Assembly (NCBI RefSeq): GCF_003096075.1
Contig: NZ_CP015449.1
Location: 1,178,001-1,242,000, forward strand
DNA length: 64,000 nt
Source of the DNA: Dietzia lutea
GTDB taxonomy: Bacteria > Actinomycetota > Actinomycetes > Mycobacteriales > Mycobacteriaceae
Direction: 5' to 3'
The first letter of the stretch is position 1; each line of letters begins with the position of its first letter. Of this stretch, positions 47,003-57,524 are shown piece after piece. The notes beneath the pieces are model-generated. The model had not been told where the DNA came from, ran no database searches, and saw only the letters and a program-made list of their open reading frames with translations. Made by a program: the position numbers and the translations under genes.

Positions 47003-47051
47003 TCGGCGCGCAGAACGGCGGAGGCCAGCCGCGGATGCCCCGCAGATGCGA

Positions 47052-47091
47052 ATGGCGGGTGACCTGCACCGAGGTGCGTGTCACCCGCCAT
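47052..47091. terminator. bidirectional terminator between DUF2804 gene and tRNA-His
   Basis: 11-bp perfect stem ATGGCGGGTGA (47052-47062) with TCACCCGCCAT (47081-47091), and an inner GCACC/GGTGC pairing. Confidence 0.78.
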
Positions 47092-47100
47092 CGCGGTCGG

Positions 47101-47174
47101 GGTGGCTGACGGGACTCGAACCCGCGACAACCAGAATCACAATCTGGTGCTCTACCAGCTGAACTACAGCCACC
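47101..47174 (-). tRNA. tRNA-His(GUG)
   Basis: 74 nt on the minus strand including the extra G-1 that pairs with C73, the histidine identity element. Acceptor GGTGGCTG with CAGCCACC. Anticodon loop TTGTGAT gives GTG. CCA not encoded. Confidence 0.96.
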
Positions 47175-47247
47175 ACCGCTGCCCTCGCGGACAGCGCTGA
47201 CGACTTTACCCTCTCAGTGGCCTCGCCGGGAAATCGCCAGGTGGCGA

Positions 47248-47916
47248 CTACTCGACCGCGGGCAGCTCGGCGGCGGCCTTCTTGACCTCGTCGCTGGTCG
47301 GCCCGGGCTGCTGGACGAACGCGGTGGCCCGGTAGTACTGCAGCTCGCGGATCGACTCCTTGATGTCCGCCAGGGCGCGGTGGGACATGCCCTTCTCGGG
47401 CTGTCCGAAGTAGATGCGGGGGTACCACCGACGGCACAGTTCCTTGATGGAGCTGACGTCGATCATCCGGTAGTGCAGATAGGAGTTGAGCTCGGGCATG
47501 TCGCGGGCGAGGAAGCCGCGGTCGGTGCCGATCGAGTTGCCCGCCAGGGGAGCGGACCCGGCCACCGGCACCCACGCCCGTACGTAGTCCAGAACGGCCT
47601 TTTCGGCTTCGGCCACAGTCACCGTCGACCTGCGGATCTCCTCGGTCAGGCCGGAGGAGGCGTGCATGTCCCGCACGACGGGGACCATGGCGTCAAGGGC
47701 GGCGTCGGAGGCGTGGATGACGATGTCGACGCCCTCTCCCAGCACGTTGAGATCGGAGTCGGTGACCAGGGCGGCGATCTCCACCAGCTTGTCGGAGGAG
47801 GTGTCGAGGCCGGTCATCTCGCAGTCGATCCAGACGATGCGATCGTTCTTGGATTCCTGGTGGGGCGTCGGTGACGACGTCGGGGCGGCGGTCTCGGCGG
47901 GGGTCGACTCGGGCAT
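47248..47916 (-). CDS. orn: oligoribonuclease
   Basis: Degrades 2-5 nt RNAs and linear pGpG. The 222-residue DEDDh exonuclease has [12 protein letters not shown] (first acidic pair), the conserved [38 protein letters not shown] and the H in [17 protein letters not shown] Thr/Pro-rich N-terminal tail of about 33 residues is specific to this group. A TATAGT -10 lies 6 nt before the ATG. It lies just after tRNA-His on the same strand, an order also seen in mycobacteria. Confidence 0.95.
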   Translation of the reverse strand: MPESTPAETAAPTSSPTPHQESKNDRIVWIDCEMTGLDTSSDKLVEIAALVTDSDLNVLGEGVDIVIHASDAALDAMVPVVRDMHASSGLTEEIRRSTVTVAEAEKAVLDYVRAWVPVAGSAPLAGNSIGTDRGFLARDMPELNSYLHYRMIDVSSIKELCRRWYPRIYFGQPEKGMSHRALADIKESIRELQYYRATAFVQQPGPTSDEVKKAAAELPAVE

Positions 47917-47922
47917 CGTTCG

Positions 47923-47928
47923 ACTATA
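47923..47928 (-). promoter_or_regulatory. -10 element, leaderless start
   Basis: TATAGT on the minus strand lies 6 nt before the orn ATG at 47916. It falls in the 45-bp gap after the upstream SDR gene. Confidence 0.5.
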
Positions 47929-47961
47929 TCGCCGCAGGCACACCCGACTGTCGCCGGTCGA

Positions 47962-48783
47962 TCAGGCGCCGCCCTGCTGGCCCTCGCCGAGCTTGGCGTA
48001 GAACCTGCCCACGACGGGCGCCACGATCCCGCGCGGGATGTAGTTGCCGGCGACGGACATCACCTGGCTCAGTGGGCCGGGCACGACACGCATCTTGTTG
48101 CGGGCCAGGGCGTCGAGCGAGACGCGGGCGGTATACTCCGTGTCCACCCACAGGCGGTCGGGGACCAGGCGGTCGACGAAGGTCTTGTCCTCCTCGGCGA
48201 TCTCCTCCGTGCGCACGGGCCCGGGGGCCAGTAGGGTGACGTTGACGCCGGAGCCGATGAGTTCGCCGCGCAGCGACTCGGAGAACGTGTTGAGGAACGC
48301 CTTGGTGGCGGAGTAGGTGGCGTTGTTGGGCACGGGCATGTTCCCGGCGGCCGAGCCCACGTTGAGGATCGCTCCCGAACGCCGCGCGACCATGCCGGGC
48401 AGGACCGCCAGCACGAGGTCGTGGCAGGCCACCGCGTTGACCTGCATCTGCTGTTTCTCGTATGCGGGGTCCAGCGACGCCACGGGTCCGAAGGTGGCGA
48501 TGCCGGCGTTGTTGCAGAGGACCGAGATTTCCCGCGTGGCCAGCTCGTCGAGCAGTGGCTGGCGCTCGGCGGGGCTGCCGAGGTCGCAGGGGCGGACGTC
48601 GACGCTCACGCCGTACTCGCCTTCGAGCCGCGTCTTGAGGTTGTGCAGGAGGCCCTTGCTGCGGGCCACCACGATCAGCGAATGTCCACGCCGGGCCAGC
48701 TCGGTGGCCAGCGCCATGCCGATCCCGGAGGAGGCGCCGGTGACGACTGCTCGGTTCGACGTGGTGGGTGCGGGCAGGGACAT
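47962..48783 (-). CDS. cmrA: mycolate-reductase-type short-chain dehydrogenase (CmrA/Rv2509)
   Basis: A 273-residue SDR that should reduce the 3-oxo group of newly condensed mycolic acids. Glycine motif VTGASSGIGMALA, NNAG, the catalytic S-Y-x-x-x-K in ATYSATKAFLNTF, and the subgroup-specific C-terminus MSVAGNYIPRGIVAPVVGRFYAKLG. The match to Rv2509 and corynebacterial CmrA in sequence pattern and position next to orn is strong. GAGGAG precedes the ATG. Confidence 0.9.
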   Translation of the reverse strand: MSLPAPTTSNRAVVTGASSGIGMALATELARRGHSLIVVARSKGLLHNLKTRLEGEYGVSVDVRPCDLGSPAERQPLLDELATREISVLCNNAGIATFGPVASLDPAYEKQQMQVNAVACHDLVLAVLPGMVARRSGAILNVGSAAGNMPVPNNATYSATKAFLNTFSESLRGELIGSGVNVTLLAPGPVRTEEIAEEDKTFVDRLVPDRLWVDTEYTARVSLDALARNKMRVVPGPLSQVMSVAGNYIPRGIVAPVVGRFYAKLGEGQQGGA

Positions 48784-48867
48784 GGGGCTCCTCGGGGCTG
48801 CGGGCTGGCGGACCGAGCCTGAGCGTACCGGCCGGGGTCGCCACAGGGACTCCCGCCGCCGGCCGGA

Positions 48868-48873
48868 TAGCGT
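48868..48873 (+). promoter_or_regulatory. -10 element, leaderless start
   Basis: TAGCGT lies 7 nt before the GTG at 48881; the alternative in-frame GTG at 48872 overlaps the hexamer. Confidence 0.45.
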
Positions 48874-48880
48874 GACGGGT

Positions 48881-50296
48881 GTGAACCAGTCGAACCACCC
48901 CGAACCGTCCTCACCAGCGTCCCCGGTCCCGGTGACGCCCTCGGCGGCGGCAACGCGCACCCCGCGCGGCCGGGTCCTGGCCTGGGGGATGTGGGACTGG
49001 GGGTCGGCGGCGTTCAACGCGGTGATCGTGACCTTCGTCTTCTCCGTCTATCTCACCGATTCGGTGGGCGCGGACCTCGACGGACCGCTGTCGGCCGCGA
49101 CGTGGCTGTCGATCTCCGTCGCGGTCGCCGGGCTCGTCATCGCGCTCACGGCGCCGGTGATGGGGCAACGCGCCGACCGTGGCGGACGTCGCCGACGGTC
49201 GCTCGCGATCTGGACGTACGCGACGGTGTTGCTCACCGCGCTGATGTTCCTCGTCGACGCGGACGCTCCCTATCCGTGGTTCTTCATCGGGCTGGCCCTG
49301 CTGGCGATCGGATCGATCACCTTCGAGTTCGCTGAAGTGTCCTACTTCGCGATGCTGCGCCAGGTCTCGACCCCCGCCACGGTCGGCCGGGTGTCCGGCT
49401 TCGGGTGGGCGATGGGCTACTTCGGCGGGATCTTCCTGCTGCTCGGGGCGTTCCTCGGCTTCATCGCCGGCGACGGCCCCGACCGCGGGCTGCTCGGCAT
49501 CACCACCGACGGCGGCATGAACGTCCGGTTGGTGTGCTTGCTGGCCGCCGTGTGGTTCGCGATCTTCGCACTGCCGGTGCTGCGGGCGGTGCCGGAGCAC
49601 CGCCCGGCCGCCGCCCGCGGGGCCGTCGGTGAGGTCGACGACGACGATCCCGGCTTCCTCGCGTCGTACCGCATCCTCTGGGCTGATCTGAAGCGCCTGT
49701 GGCAGCGTGATCCGCGCACCGTGAAGTTCCTCATCGCGAGCGCGATCTTCCGGGACGGCCTGGCCGGAGTGTTCACCTTCGGGGCAATCCTGGCCGTGAC
49801 GGTCTACGGACTCGCGCCCGGGGACGTCCTCATCTTCGGCGTGGCCGCCAACGTGGTGGCGGCGCTGGGAGCGGCGGCCGCAGGCCTGGTCGATGACAAG
49901 GTCGGCCCCAAGGTGGTGATCATCGGCTCGCTGGTGGCGATGATCGCGACCATGACCGTCTTGCTCTTCGTCGACGGTCCCGCGAAGTTCTGGGTCTTCG
50001 GGCTGCTCATGTGTCTGTTCGTGGGGCCGGCGCAGTCGGCGTCCCGGTCGTTCCTGGCCAGGCTGGCGCCGGCGGGCAGCGACGGTCAGATGTTCGGCCT
50101 CTACGCCACCACCGGGCGCGCGGTCTCGTTCCTCGCCCCCGCCTTGTTCGGACTGTTCACGTGGGCGTTCGCGACCGACCGCGCGGGAATCGCGGGCATC
50201 GGCCTGGTGCTGCTGGTGGGCCTGCTCCTGCTGCTGCCGGTGCGCACGCCGACCCGCGCCGAGGCGGCCAGCAGCTGGGCGGACGCTCGCGACTGA
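48881..50296 (+). CDS. MFS transporter, UMF1/Atg22-like
   Basis: A 471-residue membrane protein with about 12 helices. The opening WGMWDWGSAAFNAVIVTFVFSVYLTDSVG and RADRGGRRRRSL, AEVSYFAMLRQVSTPATVGRVSGFGWAMGYFGGI pattern is typical of the UMF1 family (related to yeast vacuolar Atg22). GPAQSASRSFLARLAP marks the second half. Substrate unknown. It is divergent from cmrA. Confidence 0.87.
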   Translation: MNQSNHPEPSSPASPVPVTPSAAATRTPRGRVLAWGMWDWGSAAFNAVIVTFVFSVYLTDSVGADLDGPLSAATWLSISVAVAGLVIALTAPVMGQRADRGGRRRRSLAIWTYATVLLTALMFLVDADAPYPWFFIGLALLAIGSITFEFAEVSYFAMLRQVSTPATVGRVSGFGWAMGYFGGIFLLLGAFLGFIAGDGPDRGLLGITTDGGMNVRLVCLLAAVWFAIFALPVLRAVPEHRPAAARGAVGEVDDDDPGFLASYRILWADLKRLWQRDPRTVKFLIASAIFRDGLAGVFTFGAILAVTVYGLAPGDVLIFGVAANVVAALGAAAAGLVDDKVGPKVVIIGSLVAMIATMTVLLFVDGPAKFWVFGLLMCLFVGPAQSASRSFLARLAPAGSDGQMFGLYATTGRAVSFLAPALFGLFTWAFATDRAGIAGIGLVLLVGLLLLLPVRTPTRAEAASSWADARD

Positions 50297-50297
50297 T

Positions 50298-50317
50298 ACC
50301 CGAACCCGCTGAATAAG
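50298..50317. other. tRNA-Lys-like 20-bp fragment
   Basis: ACCCGAACCCGCTGAATAAG is identical at 18 of 20 positions to 42766-42785 in tRNA-Lys, in the same orientation. That part covers the anticodon 3' side, variable loop and 5' T stem. It follows the MFS stop codon by 1 nt and could be a relic of integration or duplication. Confidence 0.5.
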
Positions 50318-50387
50318 GGCCCGGCGTCCCGCGTCTGCGACCGCCCGCTACCTCGGCGTCCCGGGAGGGCCTCGCCGGGCGCTCCGG

Positions 50388-51056
50388 TCAGAGCTCGTCG
50401 GCCTCGAGCAGCTCGAGCACGGCCGCGGCGTCATCGACGACCCTGGAAAAGCCCGCCTCGGTGAGCTCGGCGTCACCGATCCCTCCCGTGCGGACCGCCA
50501 CCGAGCGGATGCCCAGCTTGGCGGCGGCGATCGCGTCCCAGGTCGCGTCACCCACCATGATCGCGTTCTCGGCGTCGACGCCGGAGCGCTCGAGAGCGAT
50601 CGCGACGATGGTCGGGTCCGGCTTGGCCTGGTCGACGTCCTCGCCGGAAGTCACCGCATCCAGGTGATCGTCCACGTCGAGCAGCTCGCGAGCCTGGGCG
50701 AACTCCGACGGCGCCGCCGAGGTCGCGAGCACGGTGATCCAGCCGCGCTCCTTGGCTCCGCGGACGAGTTCACGGCCACCGGGAAGCAGTCTCAGGGGCG
50801 CCTCGGCGTAGTACTCGGTGTGCAGGTCCTTGGCCCGGCTCGCCATGTCATCGCGCTCGTCGTCGTCGACACCGGCGAGTTCCAGGAGTTCGGACACCAG
50901 CGTGGATCCGTCCTTGCCGATCCGCTTATGGACCTCTACATAAGGCGCCGGCGCCCCGACCTCTGCCAGCGCCCGGTACCAGGTCGCGACGTGGACATAG
51001 GTCGAGTCGATCAGCGTGCCGTCGACGTCGAGAAGAAGTGCGCGCTCGGAACTCAT
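50388..51056 (-). CDS. HAD-superfamily phosphatase
   Basis: A 222-residue HAD hydrolase of the phosphoglycolate phosphatase/beta-phosphoglucomutase subgroup. Nucleophile D10-V-D12-G-T in LLLDVDGTLIDS, an alpha-helical cap domain (about 18-90), VLATSAAP as motif II, KPDP as motif III and IMVGDATWDAIAAAKLG as motif IV. Substrate unknown. The converging MFS gene ends 91 bp away. Confidence 0.9.
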   Translation of the reverse strand: MSSERALLLDVDGTLIDSTYVHVATWYRALAEVGAPAPYVEVHKRIGKDGSTLVSELLELAGVDDDERDDMASRAKDLHTEYYAEAPLRLLPGGRELVRGAKERGWITVLATSAAPSEFAQARELLDVDDHLDAVTSGEDVDQAKPDPTIVAIALERSGVDAENAIMVGDATWDAIAAAKLGIRSVAVRTGGIGDAELTEAGFSRVVDDAAAVLELLEADEL

Positions 51057-51181
51057 GCCCCCGAAGGTGCCCGTCTCACCGCGCTGCGGCAACCGCACAC
51101 GGTGTGTCCTCGGGCACGCCGGGGGCACCCTGCACCGCCGCTCGGCCGCGGCGACCGGTGGCGCCCGCGGCCGCACGCGCG

Positions 51182-51187
51182 CACGAT
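51182..51187 (+). promoter_or_regulatory. -10 element, leaderless start
   Basis: CACGAT lies 8 nt before the ATG at 51196 of the LLM oxidoreductase gene. Confidence 0.38.
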
Positions 51188-51195
51188 CGGCAGGC

Positions 51196-52185
51196 ATGAC
51201 GCGCTTCGGATACACACTCATGACCGAACAGTCCGGCCCCAAGGAACTCGTGCGCTACGCCGCCAAGGCCGAGCAGGCGGGATTCGACTTCGAGGTGGCC
51301 TCCGACCACTACTTCCCATGGCTGAGCTCGCAGGGACACGCGCCGTACGTGTGGAGCGTGCTCGGCGCCGTCGCCCACGTCACCGAACGGGTCGACCTGT
51401 GCACCTACGTCACCTGCCCGATCCTGCGATACCACCCGGCCGTGGTCGCGCAGAAGGCCGCGACCGTACAGATCATGTCCGACGGCCGGTTCATGCTGGG
51501 CATCGGCGCCGGCGAGAACCTCAACGAGCACGTCGTGGGTCAGCGCTGGCCGTCCGTCGACGAGCGGCACGAGATGACGGTCGAGGCGCTGGAGATCATC
51601 CGCGAACTGTTCGACGGCGGTCTCGTCACCTACTCCGGGGAGCACTTCCGCGTGGACTCCGCCCGCCTGTGGGACCTGCCGGAGAAGCGGGTGCCGATCG
51701 GCGTGGCCGCCGGTGGTGAGAAGGCGCTAGCGCACCTCGGCCCGCTCGGTGACCACCTCATCGCGACCGAGCCCGAGAGCAGCTACATCGAGAAGTGGAA
51801 CGCCCTGGAGGGGCAGACTCGGATCGGTGACGGTGCCCGCGCGATCGCGCAGATCCCCATCAGCTGGGACCCCGAGTCGGAGAAGGCCGCCGTCGAGCGC
51901 GCCCACGACCAGTTCCGCTGGTTCGCCGGCGGCTGGGCCATGAACTCCGACCTGCCCACCACCGCCGGGTTCGCCGCCGCGACCCAGTTCGTGCGGCCCG
52001 AGGACGTGGGGGAGCAGCTCGCCTGCGGGCCCGACCTCGACGCGATCGTGGAGAAGGTCCGGCCCTACTGGGAGGCCGGGTACACGGACATCGCGCTGAT
52101 CCAGATCGGCGACGAAAAACTCGACCAGTTCCTCGAGGAGGCGGCGGAGCCGCTGCTCGCCCGGCTGCGGGAGGCGGCGGGCTGA
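51196..52185 (+). CDS. LLM-class F420-dependent oxidoreductase
   Basis: A 329-residue TIM-barrel luciferase-like protein. ASDHYFPWLSSQGHAPYVWSVLGAVAHVTERV and RYHPAVVAQKAATVQIMSDGRFMLGIGAGENLNEH match the TIGR03557 subgroup, related to F420-dependent glucose-6-phosphate dehydrogenase. These enzymes use coenzyme F420, made by mycobacteria and relatives. The physiological substrate is unknown. Confidence 0.9.
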   Translation: MTRFGYTLMTEQSGPKELVRYAAKAEQAGFDFEVASDHYFPWLSSQGHAPYVWSVLGAVAHVTERVDLCTYVTCPILRYHPAVVAQKAATVQIMSDGRFMLGIGAGENLNEHVVGQRWPSVDERHEMTVEALEIIRELFDGGLVTYSGEHFRVDSARLWDLPEKRVPIGVAAGGEKALAHLGPLGDHLIATEPESSYIEKWNALEGQTRIGDGARAIAQIPISWDPESEKAAVERAHDQFRWFAGGWAMNSDLPTTAGFAAATQFVRPEDVGEQLACGPDLDAIVEKVRPYWEAGYTDIALIQIGDEKLDQFLEEAAEPLLARLREAAG

Positions 52186-52193
52186 TCGGCTAT

Positions 52194-52256
52194 CGGCTGC
52201 CGCGTTCGCTCGGCTGCCGCGTCCGTCCGGCTGCCGCGTCCGTCCGGCTGCCGCGT
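52194..52256. repeat. 17-bp tandem repeat, about 3.7 copies
   Basis: Units at 52194-52210, 52211-52227, 52228-52244 and a partial from 52245, each starting CGGCTGCCGCGT. The array lies between the LLM gene and palindromic element copy 2. Confidence 0.88.
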
Positions 52257-52313
52257 CGAGAGGAGCTTTTCGCCCGTATCGCCCGAGTAGGAATGTGCGA
52301 AACGCTCTTCTCG
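52257..52313. repeat. dispersed palindromic element, copy 2
   Basis: The reverse complement of this segment reads like 42608-42662: the shared parts are AAGAGCGTTTCGCACA, TCC-ACTCGGGCGAT and GCTC at the end. The outer stem is CGAGAGGAGC with GCTCTTCTCG. It lies between the end of the LLM gene (plus) and the 3' end of tRNA-Arg (minus). Confidence 0.8.
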
Positions 52314-52346
52314 ATGGGCGGAGTCCCCGGATCCCGATGCGCTGGG

Positions 52347-52419
52347 CGCCCCCGAGAGGATTCGAACCCCTGACCAGCCGGGTAGAAACCGGATGCTCTA
52401 TCCACTGAGCTACGGAGGC
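52347..52419 (-). tRNA. tRNA-Arg(UCU)
   Basis: 73 nt on the minus strand. Acceptor GCCTCCG pairs with CGGGGGC (one G-U), discriminator G. Anticodon loop TTTCTAC gives TCT; the stem has a T27-C43 mismatch. T arm AGGGG-TTCGAAT-CCTCT. CCA not encoded. Confidence 0.93.
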
Positions 52420-52514
52420 CAACGACACACCGCGAGGGCGTCGCCGGGTGAATGGTAGCCGATCCGGGGGGTGGTCCCGGCACCGGCGAATCGGCCCGGG
52501 GGCGCCCGGGTTCT

Positions 52515-52520
52515 TACGAT
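52515..52520 (+). promoter_or_regulatory. -10 element, leaderless start
   Basis: TACGAT lies 7 nt before the ATG at 52528; the in-frame ATG at 52519 overlaps it. Confidence 0.5.
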
Positions 52521-52527
52521 GGTGGTC

Positions 52528-54558
52528 ATGACGTCGTCGAAGACCGCCCCAGCCACCGCCGGGCGGCTCGGAGCCCGCAGTATCGTGCTGCTCGTCCTGC
52601 TACTCGCGGCGGTGGCGGCCGCGGTGGTCATCCCGCTCTCCGCGCTGTCGCGGGACGTCGCGCTGGACCTGGTGGGCGTGCCCGACCCGGGCGTGCTGAC
52701 CACGGCCGGACTGCCGGCGCTGCGGTCCATCGGCGAACTGCTCGCGTCGGTGGCGGTGGGTGCCGCCCTCTTCGCGGCGTTCTTCACCCCGCCGCAGAAG
52801 GACAAGACGCTCGATGTGGACGGCTACCGCATGCAGCAGATCTCGTCCTGGGCCAACATCGCCTGGGCGGTCGCGGCGGCGCTGCTCATCCCGCTGACCC
52901 TCTCCGACGTCTCCGGGCGCACGTTCTTCCAGTCGCTGCCGCCGGACCAGTGGCTGGTGGCGATCAACCAGATCGACGTGGCGTCCTCGTGGCGGTGGGC
53001 CGCGATCATCGCGCTCGTCGCCGGGATCGGGCAGCGACTCACGCTGAGCTGGCGCTGGTCGGTCATCTGGCTCGGCGTCACCGCCCTCTCGCTGCTTCCG
53101 GTCGCGGCCACGGGCCACGCCTCGGGTAGCACCGCGCACGACATCGCCACCAACTCGCTGATCATCCACCTCTTCGGCGCCGCCTTCTACATCGGCGGGC
53201 TCGTCGCGGTGATCGCCCACACGTGGGTCGGCGGCACGCGGGTGGCCCTGGCCCTGCGTCGCTACTCGGTCGTGGCGACGGTGGCGATCATCGCGCTGGG
53301 CCTGTCGGGCGTGATCAACGCGCTCGTGCGCCTGCACCCCGCAGACCTGTTCACCTCCACCTACGGGCTGCTGGTTGTGTGCAAGGCGCTCGTGCTGTGC
53401 CTGCTCGCCCTCTTCGGCCTGGCGGTGCGCCGCCGGGTCATCAACCGGATCGAGTCCGCGGGCGCCAACGCCCCGGTGGACCGCGCGACGATGCTGCGAA
53501 TCATCCTCACCGAGTCCGTCATCATGGCGGGCACCATCGGACTGTCCGTGTCGCTGGGCCGCACCCCGCCGCCGGCGCCGCTGTACGTGCCCACCCGCCA
53601 GGAGGCGCTGCTGGGCTTCGAGCTGCCCGGCCCGTTCGGGTTCGGCACCGTGTTCGGCACGTGGCGCTTCGACCTCGTCCTAGGACTCGCCGCGGTGATC
53701 CTGCTGGGCCTGTACCTGTGGGGGCTGTTCAGCCTGCGCCGGCGAGGTGACTCGTGGCCGGCCGGCCGCACCGCCTTCTGGGTGTCGGGCTGCGTGATCC
53801 TCTTCCTCACGACCAGCTCGGGCATGGGGATGTTCATGATGGCCGATTTCGCCAGCCACATGGTGGGCCACATGATCATCTCGATGCTCGTGCCGGTCCT
53901 GCTCGCGCTGGGCGGCCCGTTCACGCTGGCGCTGCGGGCGCTGCCGGCGGCCGGTCGGGGCAACCCGCCGGGGCCGCGCGAGTGGCTGGTCGAGTTCATC
54001 AACAGCCCGATCTCGCGGTTCCTCACCCACCCGATCGTCGCGTCGGTGCAGTTCGTGGCCGGCTTCTACATCATCTACTTCGGCGGGTTCTACGAGACGC
54101 TGGCCTCCGAGCACCTGGGCCACATGTTCATGAACGTCCACTTCCTCATCAGTGGCTACCTGTTCTACTGGGTGATCATCGGCGTGGACGCGGCGCCGCG
54201 GCACTTCTCGCCGATGTACAAGCTCATGGTGCTGCTCAGCTCGCTGCCGTTTCACGCGTTCTTCGGCATCCTGCTCATGAACTACCCCACGGTGCTGGCG
54301 GAGGGCTGGTACTCGGGCATCGGCCTGCCGTGGATCCCGGACCTGTTGCAGAGTCAGCGGGTCGGTGGCGGCGTGGCCTGGGCGGCGGGCGAGATCCCGC
54401 TGGTGATCGTCATGCTGGCCCTGGCCTGGCAGTGGTACCAGAGCGATATGCGTGAGGCGCGGCGCGGGGAGCGGCAGGCGGACCGGGACGACGACGCCGA
54501 GCTCAGGGCCTATAACGAGATGCTCTCGGAGATGGCCCGCGCCGACCGCCGGCGCTGA
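52528..54558 (+). CDS. CopD - CtaG fusion, cytochrome c oxidase assembly protein
   Basis: A 676-residue polytopic membrane protein. The N-terminal half (about 1-340) is CopD-like with eight or so helices, ATGHASGSTAHD and the HLFGAAFYIGGLVAV histidine helix. The C-terminal half (about 370-650) is caa3_CtaG-like with MADFASHMVGHMIISMLVPVLLALGGP and SEHLGHMFMNVHFLISGYLFYWVIIG. The fusion probably moves copper to cytochrome oxidase, matching ctaD in this window. The tail is charged and cytosolic. Similar fusions are common in actinobacteria. Confidence 0.9.
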   Translation: MTSSKTAPATAGRLGARSIVLLVLLLAAVAAAVVIPLSALSRDVALDLVGVPDPGVLTTAGLPALRSIGELLASVAVGAALFAAFFTPPQKDKTLDVDGYRMQQISSWANIAWAVAAALLIPLTLSDVSGRTFFQSLPPDQWLVAINQIDVASSWRWAAIIALVAGIGQRLTLSWRWSVIWLGVTALSLLPVAATGHASGSTAHDIATNSLIIHLFGAAFYIGGLVAVIAHTWVGGTRVALALRRYSVVATVAIIALGLSGVINALVRLHPADLFTSTYGLLVVCKALVLCLLALFGLAVRRRVINRIESAGANAPVDRATMLRIILTESVIMAGTIGLSVSLGRTPPPAPLYVPTRQEALLGFELPGPFGFGTVFGTWRFDLVLGLAAVILLGLYLWGLFSLRRRGDSWPAGRTAFWVSGCVILFLTTSSGMGMFMMADFASHMVGHMIISMLVPVLLALGGPFTLALRALPAAGRGNPPGPREWLVEFINSPISRFLTHPIVASVQFVAGFYIIYFGGFYETLASEHLGHMFMNVHFLISGYLFYWVIIGVDAAPRHFSPMYKLMVLLSSLPFHAFFGILLMNYPTVLAEGWYSGIGLPWIPDLLQSQRVGGGVAWAAGEIPLVIVMLALAWQWYQSDMREARRGERQADRDDDAELRAYNEMLSEMARADRRR

Positions 54559-54567
54559 GGTCGCGGT

Positions 54568-54662
54568 CCTCGTCGTCGTCGACCCACTTTTCTCCACACC
54601 CCGTCCCCTCTCCACAGGGTGACCACCGCGCGCGGTGGGACCGGGGGGTGACGACGACGAGG
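54568..54662. other. nested inverted repeats between ctaG and ssb
   Basis: A perfect 13-bp inverted repeat CCTCGTCGTCGTC (54568-54580) with GACGACGACGAGG (54650-54662) encloses a perfect 16-bp palindrome CCACCGCG-CGCGGTGG (54623-54638). It could be a terminator of ctaG or a control site for ssb-ettA. Confidence 0.6.
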
Positions 54663-54723
54663 TGGGGCACCCTGCAGTCACGAGGCCGACGCACGGTCGG
54701 CCGAGCGTGACAGGAGTGAGCCC

Positions 54724-55242
54724 ATGAACGAAGCCCAGACCACGGTCCGCGGAACCGTGATCACCAACCCCACCACCCGGCGCGTCGGCGACGACCAGGT
54801 GTTCTCCTTCCGGGTGGCCAGTAACACCCGCTACCAGGACCGGACGTCGGGGGAGTGGAAGACCGGCGGCACGCTGTACTTCTCGGCCAACTGCTGGGGC
54901 CGGCTCGCGCAGCGGGCGTCCGGGTCGATCTGCAAGGGCGACGGGGTGATCGTCCACGGCCGGTTGCTCACCAACGAGTACGAGCGCGAGGGCCACCTCA
55001 TGCGCGACCTGGAGATGCGCGTCAGCGCCCTGGGTCCGGACCTGTCGCGGATGGACGTCACGGTGCGCCGCGCTAAGCCGGACGGGCCCGGCGAGGGTTC
55101 GGGCGAGGGCGGGGCCGAGGCGGGGCTGCGCGGTCTGCCCGAGGCGGACGAGGACGCCATGGAGATCGGGTCGCAGGACCTCGACGAGCTGGACACGGAT
55201 CCGGCCGAGGACGGCGAGTTCGTGGGGGCGTCCGGCCTGTAG
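54724..55242 (+). CDS. single-stranded DNA-binding protein (SsbB-type paralogue)
   Basis: A 172-residue protein with an OB fold (about 1-105) that has MNEAQTTVRGTVITNPTTRRVGDDQVFSFRVASNTRY and LYFSANCWGRLAQRA, and an acidic Gly-rich tail. It lacks the DDDIPF-type C-terminal tip of housekeeping SSB, as do the second SSBs of mycobacteria (Rv2478c). In M. tuberculosis the paralogue is also beside the EttA gene. An AGGAGTGA ribosome-binding site precedes the ATG. Confidence 0.9.
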   Translation: MNEAQTTVRGTVITNPTTRRVGDDQVFSFRVASNTRYQDRTSGEWKTGGTLYFSANCWGRLAQRASGSICKGDGVIVHGRLLTNEYEREGHLMRDLEMRVSALGPDLSRMDVTVRRAKPDGPGEGSGEGGAEAGLRGLPEADEDAMEIGSQDLDELDTDPAEDGEFVGASGL

Positions 55243-55368
55243 GGGCGGCGCGGCGCGGGGGCGGCGTCCGCCGAGGACGCCGGGGCCGCGGGCGGACACG
55301 TAACATGGGGGTCGTGCCCGCGGCCCGCCCGCGGTGATGTGACCTATTTGTGCAGGTGAGAGGGTAGA

Positions 55369-57042
<1,674 letters not shown>

Positions 57043-57047
57043 CCTCC

Positions 57048-57524
57048 ATGGCGACCCCGACCACCCACGACACGGGCACCGCTCCGGCTCCGGCCGAGAG
57101 CGGTGCGCCGGGCGCCGTGCACCGGGTCCGCATCCCGTTGCGCATCTCCGACTTCGTGGGCTCGCACGTCAACAACGTGCGGTTCCAGGAGTTCTCCCAG
57201 GACGCGCGGATGATGTTCTTCCGCGAGAAGTTCGACGTGCCGGGGTCGCGGGTGCCGATCGCGCTGGCGCGGTGGATGGAGATCGATTTCCGTCGCACCA
57301 TCGCCATGGGCGTGCCCGAGGTGTGGGTCGACGTGCAGACCCTGCGCGTCGGCCGCACCTCGTACACCATGCGGACCTCGATCGGCTCGGAGTCGACGGG
57401 TCCCGAACCGTGCGCGGTCGTCGACACCGTCATGGTGGTGACGGCCGCGGACGAAGCCACCACACTGGAGATCACCCCCGAGGAGCGCGCCGCGCTGCTC
57501 GGCCACCGGGAGGAGGCGGGATGA
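57048..57524 (+). CDS. hotdog-fold acyl-CoA thioesterase 1
   Basis: A 158-residue 4HBT-type protein, 5 nt after ettA. The helix RISDFVGSHVNNVRFQEFSQDARMMFF has the hotdog pattern, with the position of the catalytic Asp in the usual DxDxxGHVNN taken by SDFVGSHVNN. Substrate unknown. It overlaps the next gene by ATGA. Confidence 0.87.
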   Translation: MATPTTHDTGTAPAPAESGAPGAVHRVRIPLRISDFVGSHVNNVRFQEFSQDARMMFFREKFDVPGSRVPIALARWMEIDFRRTIAMGVPEVWVDVQTLRVGRTSYTMRTSIGSESTGPEPCAVVDTVMVVTAADEATTLEITPEERAALLGHREEAG

